A stretch of 64,000 nucleotides of DNA from Rhodobacteraceae bacterium UBA6796. GTDB lineage: Bacteria > Pseudomonadota > Alphaproteobacteria > Rhodobacterales > Rhodobacteraceae. This document shows, in pieces, positions 56,371 through 64,000 of this stretch; position 1 is the first letter of the stretch, and each line of letters begins with the position of its first letter. Below the pieces are notes generated by a model, which worked only from the letters and a program-made list of their open reading frames with translations, was not told where the DNA came from and made no database searches. The stretch covers positions 1-64,000 of the forward strand of contig DKFM01000020.1 of NCBI GenBank assembly GCA_002452815.1, read 5' to 3'. Position numbers and translations under genes: made by a program.

Positions 56371-57600
56371 ATGATACGATTTCTGAGCCTTCTTGCCGCG
56401 GTTGCGGTGCTTGCCCTGCCGCTTGGCGCCCCTCAGGCGCGCGCGCAGGCCAACAGCCCCTTCGCCCCGGTGATCATGGTCAACGATCTGGGCATCACCG
56501 GCTATGAAATCGACCAGCGGACGAAGTTCCTGACCCTGCTGCGGCAGTCGGGCGATCTGCGCAAGCTTGCCGAAGACGGGCTGATCGAGGACCGGCTGCG
56601 GGTGTCGGCGGCCAAGATGATGGGCATCACCCTGAGCGAGCAGGCCCTGACCGACGGCATGAGCGAATTTGCCGGACGCGCCAATCTGAGCACCGAACAA
56701 TTCGTCGCCGAACTTGCCAAGGGCGGCGTCGAGGAACAGACCTTCCGCGATTTCGTGCGGGCCGGCGCCCTGTGGCGCGCCCTGATCCGCGAGAAATACG
56801 GCCCGCGGGTCAAGATCTCCGAAGCCGAGATCGACCGCGCGTTGCTGACCGAAAGCCAGCGCGGCCAGGGCACCCGTGTGCTGCTGTCCGAAATCATCAT
56901 CCCGGCGCCGCCCGGCCGCGAAACCGAGGCCATGGCCGAAGCGCAGCGCGTCTCGAAACTCAAGGGCGACGGCGCGTTCGGGGCTGCGGCCCGGCAGGTA
57001 TCGGCCTCGGGCTCGGCGCCGCGCGGCGGGCGTCTGGACTGGTTGCCGATCGCCAACCTGCCGCCCGCGCTGCGCAGCATCGTGCTGGGCCTCGCGCCCG
57101 GTCAGGCCAGCGCACCGGTGGAAATTCCCAATGCGGTTGCGGTCTTCATGCTGCGGGCGCTGGATGAGGGCGGCCCGGTGACGCAAGAGGCGCAAACCCT
57201 TGAATATGCGCAGTTTATCGCGGGTCCCGCAGGGGCGCCGGAAACCGCCGCCAGCGCCGCCATGATGCAGGACAAGGCCGATCGCTGCGACGATCTTTAC
57301 GGTCTGGCCAAGGGCCTGCCCGCCGAACGGCTGCTGCGCGACACCCAACCGCAAGGGGCGATCCCGCAAGATATCGGGCTGGCGCTGGCGACGATGGACA
57401 TCGGCGAGACGCGGCTTTTGACCCGTGGCCCGAACACCGTCGTGCTGATGCTGTGCAAGCGCGAACGCAGCTTGGCCGAAGGCGAGACCGCGCCCGACCG
57501 CACCGCGGTGGCCAATGGCCTGACCAACGCCCGGCTGGCCTCTTATGCCGACAGCTATCTGGCCGATCTGATGGCCAATGCGGTGATCGTGCGCAAATGA
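56371..57600 (+). CDS. surA: Periplasmic chaperone/peptidyl-prolyl isomerase SurA
   Basis: A 409-aa protein with a signal peptide (MIRFLSLLAAVAVLALPLG, cleavage near ARAQA), a SurA N-terminal helical domain (about 30-165) and one recognisable parvulin domain (about 165-270, with AARQVSASGSAPRGGRLDWL). The second parvulin-like region is degenerate, as in other alphaproteobacteria. It escorts outer-membrane proteins such as LptD to BamA, which explains its place after lptD. The ATG at 56371 has GGCGGAG upstream. Its stop overlaps the pdxA start. Confidence 0.9.
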   Translation: MIRFLSLLAAVAVLALPLGAPQARAQANSPFAPVIMVNDLGITGYEIDQRTKFLTLLRQSGDLRKLAEDGLIEDRLRVSAAKMMGITLSEQALTDGMSEFAGRANLSTEQFVAELAKGGVEEQTFRDFVRAGALWRALIREKYGPRVKISEAEIDRALLTESQRGQGTRVLLSEIIIPAPPGRETEAMAEAQRVSKLKGDGAFGAAARQVSASGSAPRGGRLDWLPIANLPPALRSIVLGLAPGQASAPVEIPNAVAVFMLRALDEGGPVTQEAQTLEYAQFIAGPAGAPETAASAAMMQDKADRCDDLYGLAKGLPAERLLRDTQPQGAIPQDIGLALATMDIGETRLLTRGPNTVVLMLCKRERSLAEGETAPDRTAVANGLTNARLASYADSYLADLMANAVIVRK

Positions 57601-58571
57601 GCCCGGCGCCCGTCATCCTCAGCTGTGGCGATCCCTCGGGCATCGGGCCCGAAATCGCCGCCAAGGCCTGGGAAACGCTGGGGGCCAGCCTGCCTTTCGT
57701 TTGGCTGGGCGACCCCGCGCATCTGCCCCGCGGCACCCGGGTGCGCGAAATCGCCGAGCCGGCCGAGGCGCTCAGCCATGCGGGTGCGGCGCTTCCGGTG
57801 CTGCCCCATGCCTTCCCCGAAGCCGCCCTGCCCGGCCAGCCCGACCCCGCCAATGCCCGCGCGGTGATCGATGTGATCGCGCGCGGCGTCGATCTGGTGA
57901 TGCGCGGCGAGGGCTCGGCCCTGTGCACCGCACCCATCCACAAGAAGGCGCTGAAAGACGGCGCAGGCTTCGCCTTTCCGGGGCATACCGAATATCTTGC
58001 CCATCTGGCAGGCGGCGCCAAGGTGGTGATGATGCTCGCGGCCCCCGGGCTGCGCGTGGTGCCCGCCACCATCCACATCGCGCTGCACGATGTGCCCGCC
58101 GCGTTTACCCCCGAGGTGCTGCGCGATGCGGTGCGGATCACCGCCGAGGGACTTGCCCGGGATTTCGGACTGGAAAATCCGCGCCTTGCCGTTGCCGGGC
58201 TCAACCCGCATGCGGGCGAAGGCGGCGCGATGGGCCACGAAGAACAGGACTGGATGATCCCCACGATCGAAGGCCTGCGCGCCGAGGGCTACGCCGTCAC
58301 CGGCCCGCTGCCCGCCGATACGATGTTCCACGCCGCCGCCCGCGCGCGCTATGACGCGGCGATCTGCGCCTATCACGATCAGGCACTGATCCCGATCAAG
58401 ACGCTGGCCTTCGACGAGGGAGTGAATGTCACGCTGGGCCTGCCCTTCGTGCGCACCTCGCCCGATCACGGCACCGCCTATGACATCGCCGGGCGCGGCG
58501 TGGCCAACCCGTCCAGCCTGATCGCCGCGCTGAAACTGGCCGCGCAGATGGGCACGGCGCGGCGCGGCTGA
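57597..58571 (+). CDS. pdxA: 4-hydroxythreonine-4-phosphate dehydrogenase
   Basis: A 324-aa NAD-dependent enzyme of de novo pyridoxal phosphate synthesis. CGDPSGIGPEIAAKAW at the N-terminus, PGHTEYLAHL, GLNPHAGEGGAMGHEE and the YHDQALIPIK metal site are diagnostic. The ATG overlaps the surA stop (ATGA). The surA-pdxA-rsmA order is conserved widely in proteobacteria. Confidence 0.95.
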   Translation: MSPAPVILSCGDPSGIGPEIAAKAWETLGASLPFVWLGDPAHLPRGTRVREIAEPAEALSHAGAALPVLPHAFPEAALPGQPDPANARAVIDVIARGVDLVMRGEGSALCTAPIHKKALKDGAGFAFPGHTEYLAHLAGGAKVVMMLAAPGLRVVPATIHIALHDVPAAFTPEVLRDAVRITAEGLARDFGLENPRLAVAGLNPHAGEGGAMGHEEQDWMIPTIEGLRAEGYAVTGPLPADTMFHAAARARYDAAICAYHDQALIPIKTLAFDEGVNVTLGLPFVRTSPDHGTAYDIAGRGVANPSSLIAALKLAAQMGTARRG

Positions 58572-58591
58572 ACGCCCCGCGCGGCTTGCCC

Positions 58592-58728
58592 TTTCACTTT
58601 GGCTCAAATATCCCGGGGGTGAGGCCGCAGGCCGAGGGGGCAGCGCCCCCTTGCCTCCGTGGTTCTGGCATCGCGCGCCGGGGGCTGTCTGCCCCCGGAC
58701 CCCCGAGGATATTTGCGCCAAGATGAAA
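58592..58728. repeat. Composite repeat, outward-facing pair (copy H)
   Basis: Inverted core TTTCACTTTGGCTCAAATAT followed by CCCGGGGG (58592-58619), palindrome AGGGGGC-AGC-GCCCCCT (58635-58651), palindrome GGGGGC-TGTCT-GCCCCC (58680-58696), forward core CCCCGAGGATATTTGCGCCA followed by AGATGAAA (58701-58728). Here the GC palindromes face each other and the cores point outward, opposite to copy F. The right core abuts the rsmA ribosome binding site. Confidence 0.8.
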
Positions 58729-58742
58729 CAAGGAGGTCGGAG

Positions 58743-59585
58743 ATGACGGCACTTGACGGGCTGCCCCCGCTGCGCGAGGTGATCCGCACCCATGATCTGG
58801 TCGCGAAAAAGCAGCTTGGCCAGAACTTCCTTCTGGATCTGAACCTGACCGCGAAGATCGCGCGCTGCGCGGGCGATCTGACCGGCTGCGATGTGCTGGA
58901 GGTAGGGCCCGGGCCCGGCGGGCTGACCCGGGGGCTGCTGGCCGAGGGCGCGCGCCGGGTGCTGGCGGTCGAGAAAGACCCGCGCTGCCTGCCCGCGCTG
59001 GCCGAGATCGCGGCGCATTATCCCGGGCGACTGGAGGTGATCAACGGCGATGCGCTGGAAATCGACGTGGCCGCCCATCTGACCCCGCCGATCAAGATTG
59101 CCGCCAACCTGCCCTATAATGTCGGCACCGAACTGCTGGTACGCTGGCTGACGCCGCCCGAATGGCCGCCGTTCTGGGACAGTCTGACGCTGATGTTCCA
59201 GAAAGAGGTCGCGCAGCGGATCGTGGCGAAGACCGGCGACAATCATTACGGGCGGCTGGCGCTGCTGGCGCAGTGGCGCTGCGATGTGAAGATCGTGATG
59301 CATCTGCCGCCCGAGGCCTTCACCCCCGCGCCCAAGGTGCATTCGGCGGTGGTCCATCTGAAGGCCCTGCCCGCGCCGCGCTATCCGGCGGACCCGAAGG
59401 TCCTGAACCGGATCGTCGCGGCGGGGTTCAACCAGCGGCGCAAGATGCTGCGCGCCTCGCTGAAAGGAATTGCCCCGAACATCGAGGCGCTGCTGGAAGA
59501 GGCCGGGATCGCGCCCACCGAACGTGCCGAACGGGTCAGCCTGGAACAGTTCTGCCATCTCGCCCGGATCGTCGCCGCACAATAA
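58743..59585 (+). CDS. rsmA: 16S rRNA (adenine1518/1519-N6) dimethyltransferase
   Basis: A 280-aa KsgA-family methyltransferase that dimethylates two adjacent adenines in the 3' hairpin of 16S r[38 protein letters not shown] and [14 protein letters not shown] are the SAM and catalytic blocks. The ribosome binding site AAGGAGG at 58730-58736 is very strong and lies directly after a repeat core; it fixes the ATG at 58743. Confidence 0.95.
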   Translation: MTALDGLPPLREVIRTHDLVAKKQLGQNFLLDLNLTAKIARCAGDLTGCDVLEVGPGPGGLTRGLLAEGARRVLAVEKDPRCLPALAEIAAHYPGRLEVINGDALEIDVAAHLTPPIKIAANLPYNVGTELLVRWLTPPEWPPFWDSLTLMFQKEVAQRIVAKTGDNHYGRLALLAQWRCDVKIVMHLPPEAFTPAPKVHSAVVHLKALPAPRYPADPKVLNRIVAAGFNQRRKMLRASLKGIAPNIEALLEEAGIAPTERAERVSLEQFCHLARIVAAQ

Positions 59586-59611
59586 AAAACCGCGCCTTGC
59601 GGGGCGCGGTT
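59581..59611 (-). terminator. Rho-independent terminator for the DUF4167 gene
   Basis: AACCGCGCC (59588-59596), loop TTGCGG, GGCGCGGTT (59603-59611). On the minus strand the stem is followed by TTTTTTATT, so it ends transcription coming from the right. The rsmA stop lies in the tail. Confidence 0.85.
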
Positions 59612-59636
59612 CTGCATTCTGGTCGTGATCGGGCGC

Positions 59637-60263
59637 TTAGTCGGCCGATCCTTCGGCGGCCGGGGCAGCCTCTTTATCGGCGCGCGGCTCACGCGGTTTG
59701 CGCGGGCTGCGGCGGCTGCGCGATTTCGACGACTTGCTCTCTGCGGCGCCTTCGGCGGCAGGCTCGGCCCCGGCGGCGGCCTCTGCGCGCATTTCCGGCG
59801 TCTCGACCAGACCCGGTCCATCCTCTTCCACCGGCGGCAGATCGGGCGTGGCGGGTTCGGCGTCGCGCGGCTCGTCCGGGCGGGGTTCGAACCGATCGCG
59901 CGGCGCGTTGGAGCCGCCGTTCTGATTGCCACCCTGATTTGCGCCGTTCTGGTTGCCACCGTTCTGGTTGCCACCCTGGCCCTGCTGGCGTTGCCGTTCT
60001 TCCTGTTCGCGGGCCATTTCGCGCTGCGCCTCGCCCAGCAGGCGGGTGTAATGCTCGGCATGTTGCAGGAAGTTCTGCTCGGCCACCCGGTCGTTGGACA
60101 GTTGGGCGTCACGCGCCAGCATCAGGTATTTGTCGATGATCTGCTGCGGCGTGCCGCGGACCTTGCCTTCGGGACCGGAGCTGTCAAAGACCCGATTGAT
60201 GACATTGCCGACAGAGCGCTGGCGGTTCGACTTGGAACGCGAACGGGATTTGGAAGATCTCAT
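59637..60263 (-). CDS. DUF4167 domain protein
   Basis: A 208-aa protein. Residues 1-20 are basic (MRSSKSRSRSKSNRQR). A conserved DUF4167 segment spans about 20-95 (SVGNVINRVFDSSGPEGKVRGTPQQIIDKYLMLARDAQLSNDRV split across two helices). A low-complexity Asn/Gly/Gln tract follows at about 98-120 (repeats of GGNQNG), then an acidic Pro/Ala stretch and a basic tail. The ATG at 60263 begins the basic N-terminus. The family is restricted mainly to alphaproteobacteria and its role is unknown to me; the composition suggests RNA or nucleoid binding. The gene probably shares regulation with prmC-prfA upstream. Confidence 0.85.
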   Translation of the reverse strand: MRSSKSRSRSKSNRQRSVGNVINRVFDSSGPEGKVRGTPQQIIDKYLMLARDAQLSNDRVAEQNFLQHAEHYTRLLGEAQREMAREQEERQRQQGQGGNQNGGNQNGANQGGNQNGGSNAPRDRFEPRPDEPRDAEPATPDLPPVEEDGPGLVETPEMRAEAAAGAEPAAEGAAESKSSKSRSRRSPRKPREPRADKEAAPAAEGSAD

Positions 60264-60451
60264 GAGCTTTCGTGTGTCTTTCCCCGAAGGGGTGCTGAGG
60301 TCTGGGCTGCCCGGCAAGGGGCCCATGCAGGCGACACGATCTTGCGAAGAGAACCGGGCATCTGCCCGCCGAAGACCGTATGACCCGCAGTGTGAAGCTG
60401 AGCCGTGCGGGGGATCAATTTCCACCCAGCACGCATTTGACTAATCATGCA

Positions 60452-60465
60452 CTGCGCGCAGTGAC
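60452..60465. repeat. 14-bp perfect palindrome upstream of the DUF4167 gene
   Basis: CACTGCGCGCAGTG, perfect and uninterrupted, about 190 bases upstream of the DUF4167 start and 68 bases downstream of the prmC stop. It could be a protein-binding site or part of a weak hairpin. No consensus recognised. Confidence 0.4.
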
Positions 60466-60532
60466 AAGCAGAAATCTGCGGGGATGCGGCATTTTACCCC
60501 GGTTTATGTGCAAAATGCACGACAAAACCCGC

Positions 60533-61402
60533 TCAGGCACAACCACAGCCGGTTTCGCCCACGGGTTTATGTGCCAAAACCACCCGGTCGCGCCGATCCA
60601 GATCGGGGCGGATCTCGATCCGCTCGAACCCCTGTTCGGCCAGCAGCGCGGCCACGGCCGCGCCCTGCGTCGGCCCGATTTCCAGCACGATCCGCCCGCC
60701 CGGCAGCAGCCGCGCCCCCGCGCCCCGCGCAATCGCGCGATAGGCATCAAGCCCGTCGCCGCCCGGGGTCAGGGCCGCATGCGGTTCCCAGTCGCGGACC
60801 TCGGGGGACAGGCCGGCCATTTCCTCGGCGGCGATATAGGGCGGGTTGGACACGATCAGATCGAACATGCCACGGATGCCCGCGAACCAGTCGGCCTGCT
60901 GGAACCGCGCGCGGCTGGCCAGCCCCAGCCGTTCGGCATTGCCCCGCGCCACATCAAGGGCGGCTGCGGAAATATCGCCCCCAAGCCCCGTCGCCATCGG
61001 CATGGATTTCAGCAGACTGAGCAGGATGCAGCCGGTGCCGGTGCCCAGATCCAGAACCTTGACAAAGGGCCGTTCCAGCGCGGCGGCCACCAGCCCCTCG
61101 GTTTCGGGCCGCGGGTCGAGCGTGTCGCGGGTGACGTGGAAATCCTGCCCCCAGAACAGCCGCCGGCCGGTGATCTGGGCCACCGGCTGACGGGCCGCAC
61201 GCGCTGTCAGTGCCGCGTGGAAGGCCGTGGCCTGCTCTGGCGTCAGCGGGTCTTGCAGATGCAGGGTCAGCCGGTCGGGTGCCATCCCCATCGCATGCGC
61301 CAGCAGGCGGCGCGCGTCGGTGGCGGCGCCCTCGATCCCGGCGGCGGTCAGTTGGCGCACGGCGGCGACCAGGGCGACCTGCGCGGTCTGGGGGGCGCTC
61401 AT
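60533..61402 (-). CDS. prmC: Peptide chain release factor N5-glutamine methyltransferase
   Basis: A 289-aa SAM-dependent enzyme methylating the Gln of the GGQ motif in release factors. N-terminal helical domain (1-75), then [16 protein letters not shown] and the catalytic [12 protein letters not shown]. Its start overlaps the prfA stop, and its substrate is the product of that gene. The C-terminus GETGCGCA has three clustered Cys/Gly pairs, an odd tail. Confidence 0.94.
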   Translation of the reverse strand: MSAPQTAQVALVAAVRQLTAAGIEGAATDARRLLAHAMGMAPDRLTLHLQDPLTPEQATAFHAALTARAARQPVAQITGRRLFWGQDFHVTRDTLDPRPETEGLVAAALERPFVKVLDLGTGTGCILLSLLKSMPMATGLGGDISAAALDVARGNAERLGLASRARFQQADWFAGIRGMFDLIVSNPPYIAAEEMAGLSPEVRDWEPHAALTPGGDGLDAYRAIARGAGARLLPGGRIVLEIGPTQGAAVAALLAEQGFERIEIRPDLDRRDRVVLAHKPVGETGCGCA

Positions 61403-62454
61403 CCCTCCATCTCCGCCAGTTTTGCGGCCTGATCGTGCGCGATCAGCGCGTCGATCACCTCGGTCAGATCGCCGTTCATCACCTGCGCCAGCGCATAAAG
61501 CGTCAGGTTGATGCGGTGATCGGTCAGCCGGCCTTGCGGGAAGTTGTAGGTGCGTATCCGTTCGGACCGATCGCCCGAGCCCACCTGCGACTTGCGGCTG
61601 TCGGCGCGTTCGCTGGCCAGCCGGTCGCGCTCGGCCTCGTAAAGCCGGGCGCGCAGCACCGCCATCGCATTGGCGCGGTTCTGGTGTTGGGATTTTTCCG
61701 AACTGGTCACAACGATGCCGGTCGGCAGGTGGGTAATGCGCACGGCGCTGTCGGTGGTGTTGACGTGTTGCCCCCCCGCGCCCGAGGCGCGCATCGTGTC
61801 GATGCGGATGTCGCTGGCGGGGATGTCGATATCGACTTCTTCGGCCTCGGGCAGCACGGCGACGGTTGCGGCCGAGGTGTGGATGCGCCCGCCCGCCTCG
61901 GTTTCGGGCACGCGCTGGACGCGATGCACGCCGGATTCGTATTTCAGCCGGGCAAAGACGCCCTCGCCCTCGATCCGCGCGACCGCCTCCTTGACGCCAC
62001 CCAGTTCGGTCTGGATCAGGTCCAGCAAATCGAACCGCCAGCCCTTGGTTTCGGCATAGCGCTGATACATCCGCAGCAGATCGCCCGCGAACAGCGCCGC
62101 CTCTTCGCCGCCGGTGCCGGGGCGAATTTCCAGGATCGCGGGGCGGGCGTCGGCGGCGTCCTTGGGCAGCAGCGCCAGCCGCAGCGCCTGTTCCATTTCC
62201 GGGATGCGCGCGCGCAGGCGCGGCAGCTCTTCCTCGGCCAGGGCCTTCATCTCGGGGTCGGCCAGCCAGCCCTCGGCCTCGGCCACGTCGTCGAGCGCCG
62301 TACGATAGGCCGCAACCTGATCGGCCACCGGCTTCAGATCGGAATATTCGCGCGACAGCGCGGCGATTTCAGCGGGCGTCGCGGGTGCGTTCAGCCGCGC
62401 CTCGAGAAATTCGAAGCGCTGCGTGATCTGGGCGAGTTTGTCGAGCGGAACCAT
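61399..62454 (-). CDS. prfA: Peptide chain release factor 1
   Basis: A 351-aa RF1 that ends translation at UAA and UAG. The tripeptide anticodon region reads [12 protein letters not shown] (PxT form PET), and the catalytic GGQ is at residues 227-229. The ATG at 62454 ([14 protein letters not shown]) gives normal length although no good ribosome binding site is seen; upstream sequence opposes the SufT promoter. The prfA stop overlaps the prmC start. Confidence 0.96.
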   Translation of the reverse strand: MVPLDKLAQITQRFEFLEARLNAPATPAEIAALSREYSDLKPVADQVAAYRTALDDVAEAEGWLADPEMKALAEEELPRLRARIPEMEQALRLALLPKDAADARPAILEIRPGTGGEEAALFAGDLLRMYQRYAETKGWRFDLLDLIQTELGGVKEAVARIEGEGVFARLKYESGVHRVQRVPETEAGGRIHTSAATVAVLPEAEEVDIDIPASDIRIDTMRASGAGGQHVNTTDSAVRITHLPTGIVVTSSEKSQHQNRANAMAVLRARLYEAERDRLASERADSRKSQVGSGDRSERIRTYNFPQGRLTDHRINLTLYALAQVMNGDLTEVIDALIAHDQAAKLAEMEG

Positions 62455-62628
62455 GCCCGGGATGTGGCGCGGATCGGCGCGCGGGTCAAGCGTCGGGCGC
62501 AGATGCCCCGCCCCTGCGCCCTGTTCTGTCAAAGCGGGCCGCGCCGATTTGCCCGCCGGGGTGGCCTTTACCTGCCCGGGGGAATTTCCTATATATTCGC
62601 TCGACAATCCACAGGATCGGGACTTCCC

Positions 62629-62994
62629 ATGACCACCGACGCCCAGCCCCCGCTTGAAGGCACCCCGCTGATCCAGCCCTCGAGCACCGAGCACCCGCTG
62701 CATGACAGCGTGGTCGAGGCCTGCCGGACGGTGTTCGACCCGGAAATCCCGGTCAACATCTATGACCTTGGGCTGATCTACACGATCACGATCAGCGATG
62801 AAAACGACGTGCGCATCATCATGACCCTGACCGCGCCGGGCTGCCCGGTGGCGGGCGAGATGCCGCAATGGGTGCAGGATGCGGTGGAATGCGTGGCCGG
62901 TGTGAAATCGGTCGATGTCGAGATGACCTTCGATCCGCAATGGGGCATGGACATGATGTCCGACGAGGCGCGGCTGGAACTGGGCTTCATGTAA
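62629..62994 (+). CDS. SufT-like iron-sulfur cluster assembly protein (DUF59/MIP18)
   Basis: A 121-aa protein. The N-terminal 25 residues are variable. The DUF59 core has [20 protein letters not shown] and [15 protein letters not shown], with the reactive Cys of the family. SufT-like proteins assist Fe-S cluster maturation under high demand. The ATG at 62629 follows AGGATCGGG. It is divergent from prfA, and a strong terminator follows 20 bases after the stop. No other suf genes are in the window. Confidence 0.9.
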   Translation: MTTDAQPPLEGTPLIQPSSTEHPLHDSVVEACRTVFDPEIPVNIYDLGLIYTITISDENDVRIIMTLTAPGCPVAGEMPQWVQDAVECVAGVKSVDVEMTFDPQWGMDMMSDEARLELGFM

Positions 62995-63013
62995 CCTGTT
63001 GAAGTCTTGGAAT

Positions 63014-63052
63014 AACGGCGCGCACCCCAAAAGGTGCGCGCCGTTTTCATTT
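63014..63052 (+). terminator. Rho-independent terminator after the sufT-like gene
   Basis: AACGGCGCGCACC (63014-63026), loop CCAAAA, GGTGCGCGCCGTT (63033-63045), then TTCATTT. A 13-base perfect stem. Confidence 0.9.
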
Positions 63053-63190
63053 GCACAAGATCGCACAGATTGGGGCGCGCCTGTGCATCTGGCCACGCCC
63101 CCTGCCCTTGATGGCCGCGATCCCTGCCCCAGCTTGAACGCACATGTTCAGTTTTGCGCGCCCTTCGCGCCCCAGATTCAGGATCATCCG

Positions 63191-64000
63191 ATGACCGAAG
63201 CCCTGTTCACCCCCACCCGTCTTGGCCAGATCGAGATCGCCAACCGCACCGTGATGGCGCCGCTGACGCGCAACCGCGCGCCCGACCTGCGGCCCACCGA
63301 TCTGATGGTCGAGTATTACCGCCAGCGCGCCAGTGCCGGGCTGATCGTGACCGAGGGCACCCAGATCTCGCCGATGGCGCAGGGCTATGCCTGGACGCCC
63401 GGGATCTATAGCGACGAGCAGGTCGCGGGCTGGCGCAAGATCGTCGACGCGGTGCATGACGCAGGCGGCAAGATCGTGCCGCAGCTGTGGCATGTGGGGC
63501 GGATTTCGCACCCGAGCCTGCTGGGCGGGGCCGATCCGGTCGGCCCTTCGGCGATTTCGGCCGGGTCGAAAACCTTCGACGGCACCGGCTTTGTCGAAAC
63601 CACGACGCCGCGGGCGCTGGAGATCGACGAAATCCCCGGCATTCTGGCGGACTATGCGAAGGCCGCGCAAAATGCCAAGGACGCGGGGTTTGACGGGGTC
63701 GAGATTCACGCCGCCAACGGCTATCTGATCGACCAGTTCCTGCGCGACACCTCGAACAAACGCACCGATGCCTATGGCGGGCCGATCGCCAATCGCGTGC
63801 GGTTCCTGACCGAGGTTGTCGATGCGGTGGTGGGCGTCTGGGGGCCGGGGCGTGTGGGCATTCGGATCTCGCCCTATTCCAACGCCAATAATGTCGGGCT
63901 GGACAGCGACACACAGGCCCTGTTCGGCGCGGTGATTGCCGAGCTGAACAAACGTCCGCTGGCCTTCGTGCATATGGTCGAGGGCGCCACCGGCGGCCCG
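63191..64000 (+). CDS. Old Yellow Enzyme family alkene reductase (cut by window edge)
   Basis: The frame is open from the ATG at 63191 to the edge (270 codons; the full family length is about 360). It begins MTEALFTPTRLGQIEIANRT and has VMAPLTRNRA (FMN-contacting Thr), QLWHVGRISHP, and HAANGYLIDQFLRD with the substrate-binding His173/Asn176 pair, then NKRTDAYGG. It is an FMN-dependent NAD(P)H reductase of activated alkenes, quinones or nitro compounds (NemA-like). The 3' end lies outside the window. It stands alone after the sufT terminator. Confidence 0.94.
   Translation, partial: MTEALFTPTRLGQIEIANRTVMAPLTRNRAPDLRPTDLMVEYYRQRASAGLIVTEGTQISPMAQGYAWTPGIYSDEQVAGWRKIVDAVHDAGGKIVPQLWHVGRISHPSLLGGADPVGPSAISAGSKTFDGTGFVETTTPRALEIDEIPGILADYAKAAQNAKDAGFDGVEIHAANGYLIDQFLRDTSNKRTDAYGGPIANRVRFLTEVVDAVVGVWGPGRVGIRISPYSNANNVGLDSDTQALFGAVIAELNKRPLAFVHMVEGATGGP

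Overview
The window is GC-rich alphaproteobacterial chromosome, almost certainly from the family Rhodobacteraceae (Rhodobacter/Paracoccus-like). The evidence is the codon bias (third positions nearly all G/C), the gene order of the pyrH-to-lpxB envelope block with LpxI in place of LpxH, a DUF4167 protein next to prmC-prfA, and short composite intergenic repeats of a type I associate with this family. A heme A synthase implies an aa3-type oxidase. Genes are packed, and ATGA/GTGA overlaps between consecutive genes are frequent. I see no tRNA, rRNA, CRISPR array, prophage or plasmid origin. The only mobile element is the 5' end of an IS5-family transposase at the left edge.

Layout. (1) 1-214: IS5-family end. 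(2) 653-9993, plus strand: a transglutaminase-DUF2126 protein, a circularly permuted ATP-grasp/alpha-E fusion and a second transglutaminase (a peptide amide-ligation type cassette), running directly into pxpB-pxpC-pxpA (5-oxoprolinase). (3) 9990-22302, minus strand, read from right to left: pyrH, frr, uppS, cdsA, dxr, rseP, a 56-aa membrane protein, bamA, ompH/skp, fabZ, lpxA, lpxI, lpxB. This block joins UMP kinase and ribosome recycling to isoprenoid, phospholipid, lipid A and outer-membrane-protein biogenesis; lpxD is absent from it. (4) 22411-26409, plus: miaA, an AraC-type regulator, and a Tat-exported 2',3'-cyclic nucleotidase with a Pho-box-like site upstream. (5) 26504-31346, minus: an acetaldehyde-type aldehyde dehydrogenase, an AcoR-like regulator without an AAA+ domain, rlmE and ppx. 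(6) 31735-33929, plus: a one-carbon cluster (PF13769 protein, metF-like, methyltetrahydrofolate methyltransferase-like) closed by a clear terminator. (7) 34449-41595, plus: a DUF2927 lipoprotein, a 54-aa membrane protein, a VWA protein, a 122-aa membrane protein, DedA, an M48 protease, a membrane hydrolase and a cytochrome P450. (8) 41723-46037, minus: M32 carboxypeptidase, ctaA, an orphan HExxH protein and an RNA methyltransferase. (9) 46132-48322, plus: thiE-like, a P-loop kinase and hemolysin III. (10) 48358-51601, minus: tgt, holC and pepA. (11) 51791-59585, plus: lptF-lptG-lptD-surA-pdxA-rsmA, a tightly coupled LPS-export and outer-membrane assembly operon. (12) 59637-62454, minus: DUF4167, prmC and prfA. 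(13) 62629-64000, plus: a SufT-like protein and an Old Yellow Enzyme cut by the window edge.

The most distinctive non-coding signal is a family of composite dyad repeats at eight loci. Each half-unit consists of a GC-rich hairpin, a second GC hairpin, and a core resembling CCGGGATATTTGCACCAAG followed by ATGAAA. Half-units occur singly or as inverted pairs in intergenic gaps. One core sits in frame inside the coding sequence of the membrane hydrolase at 38969-40228.
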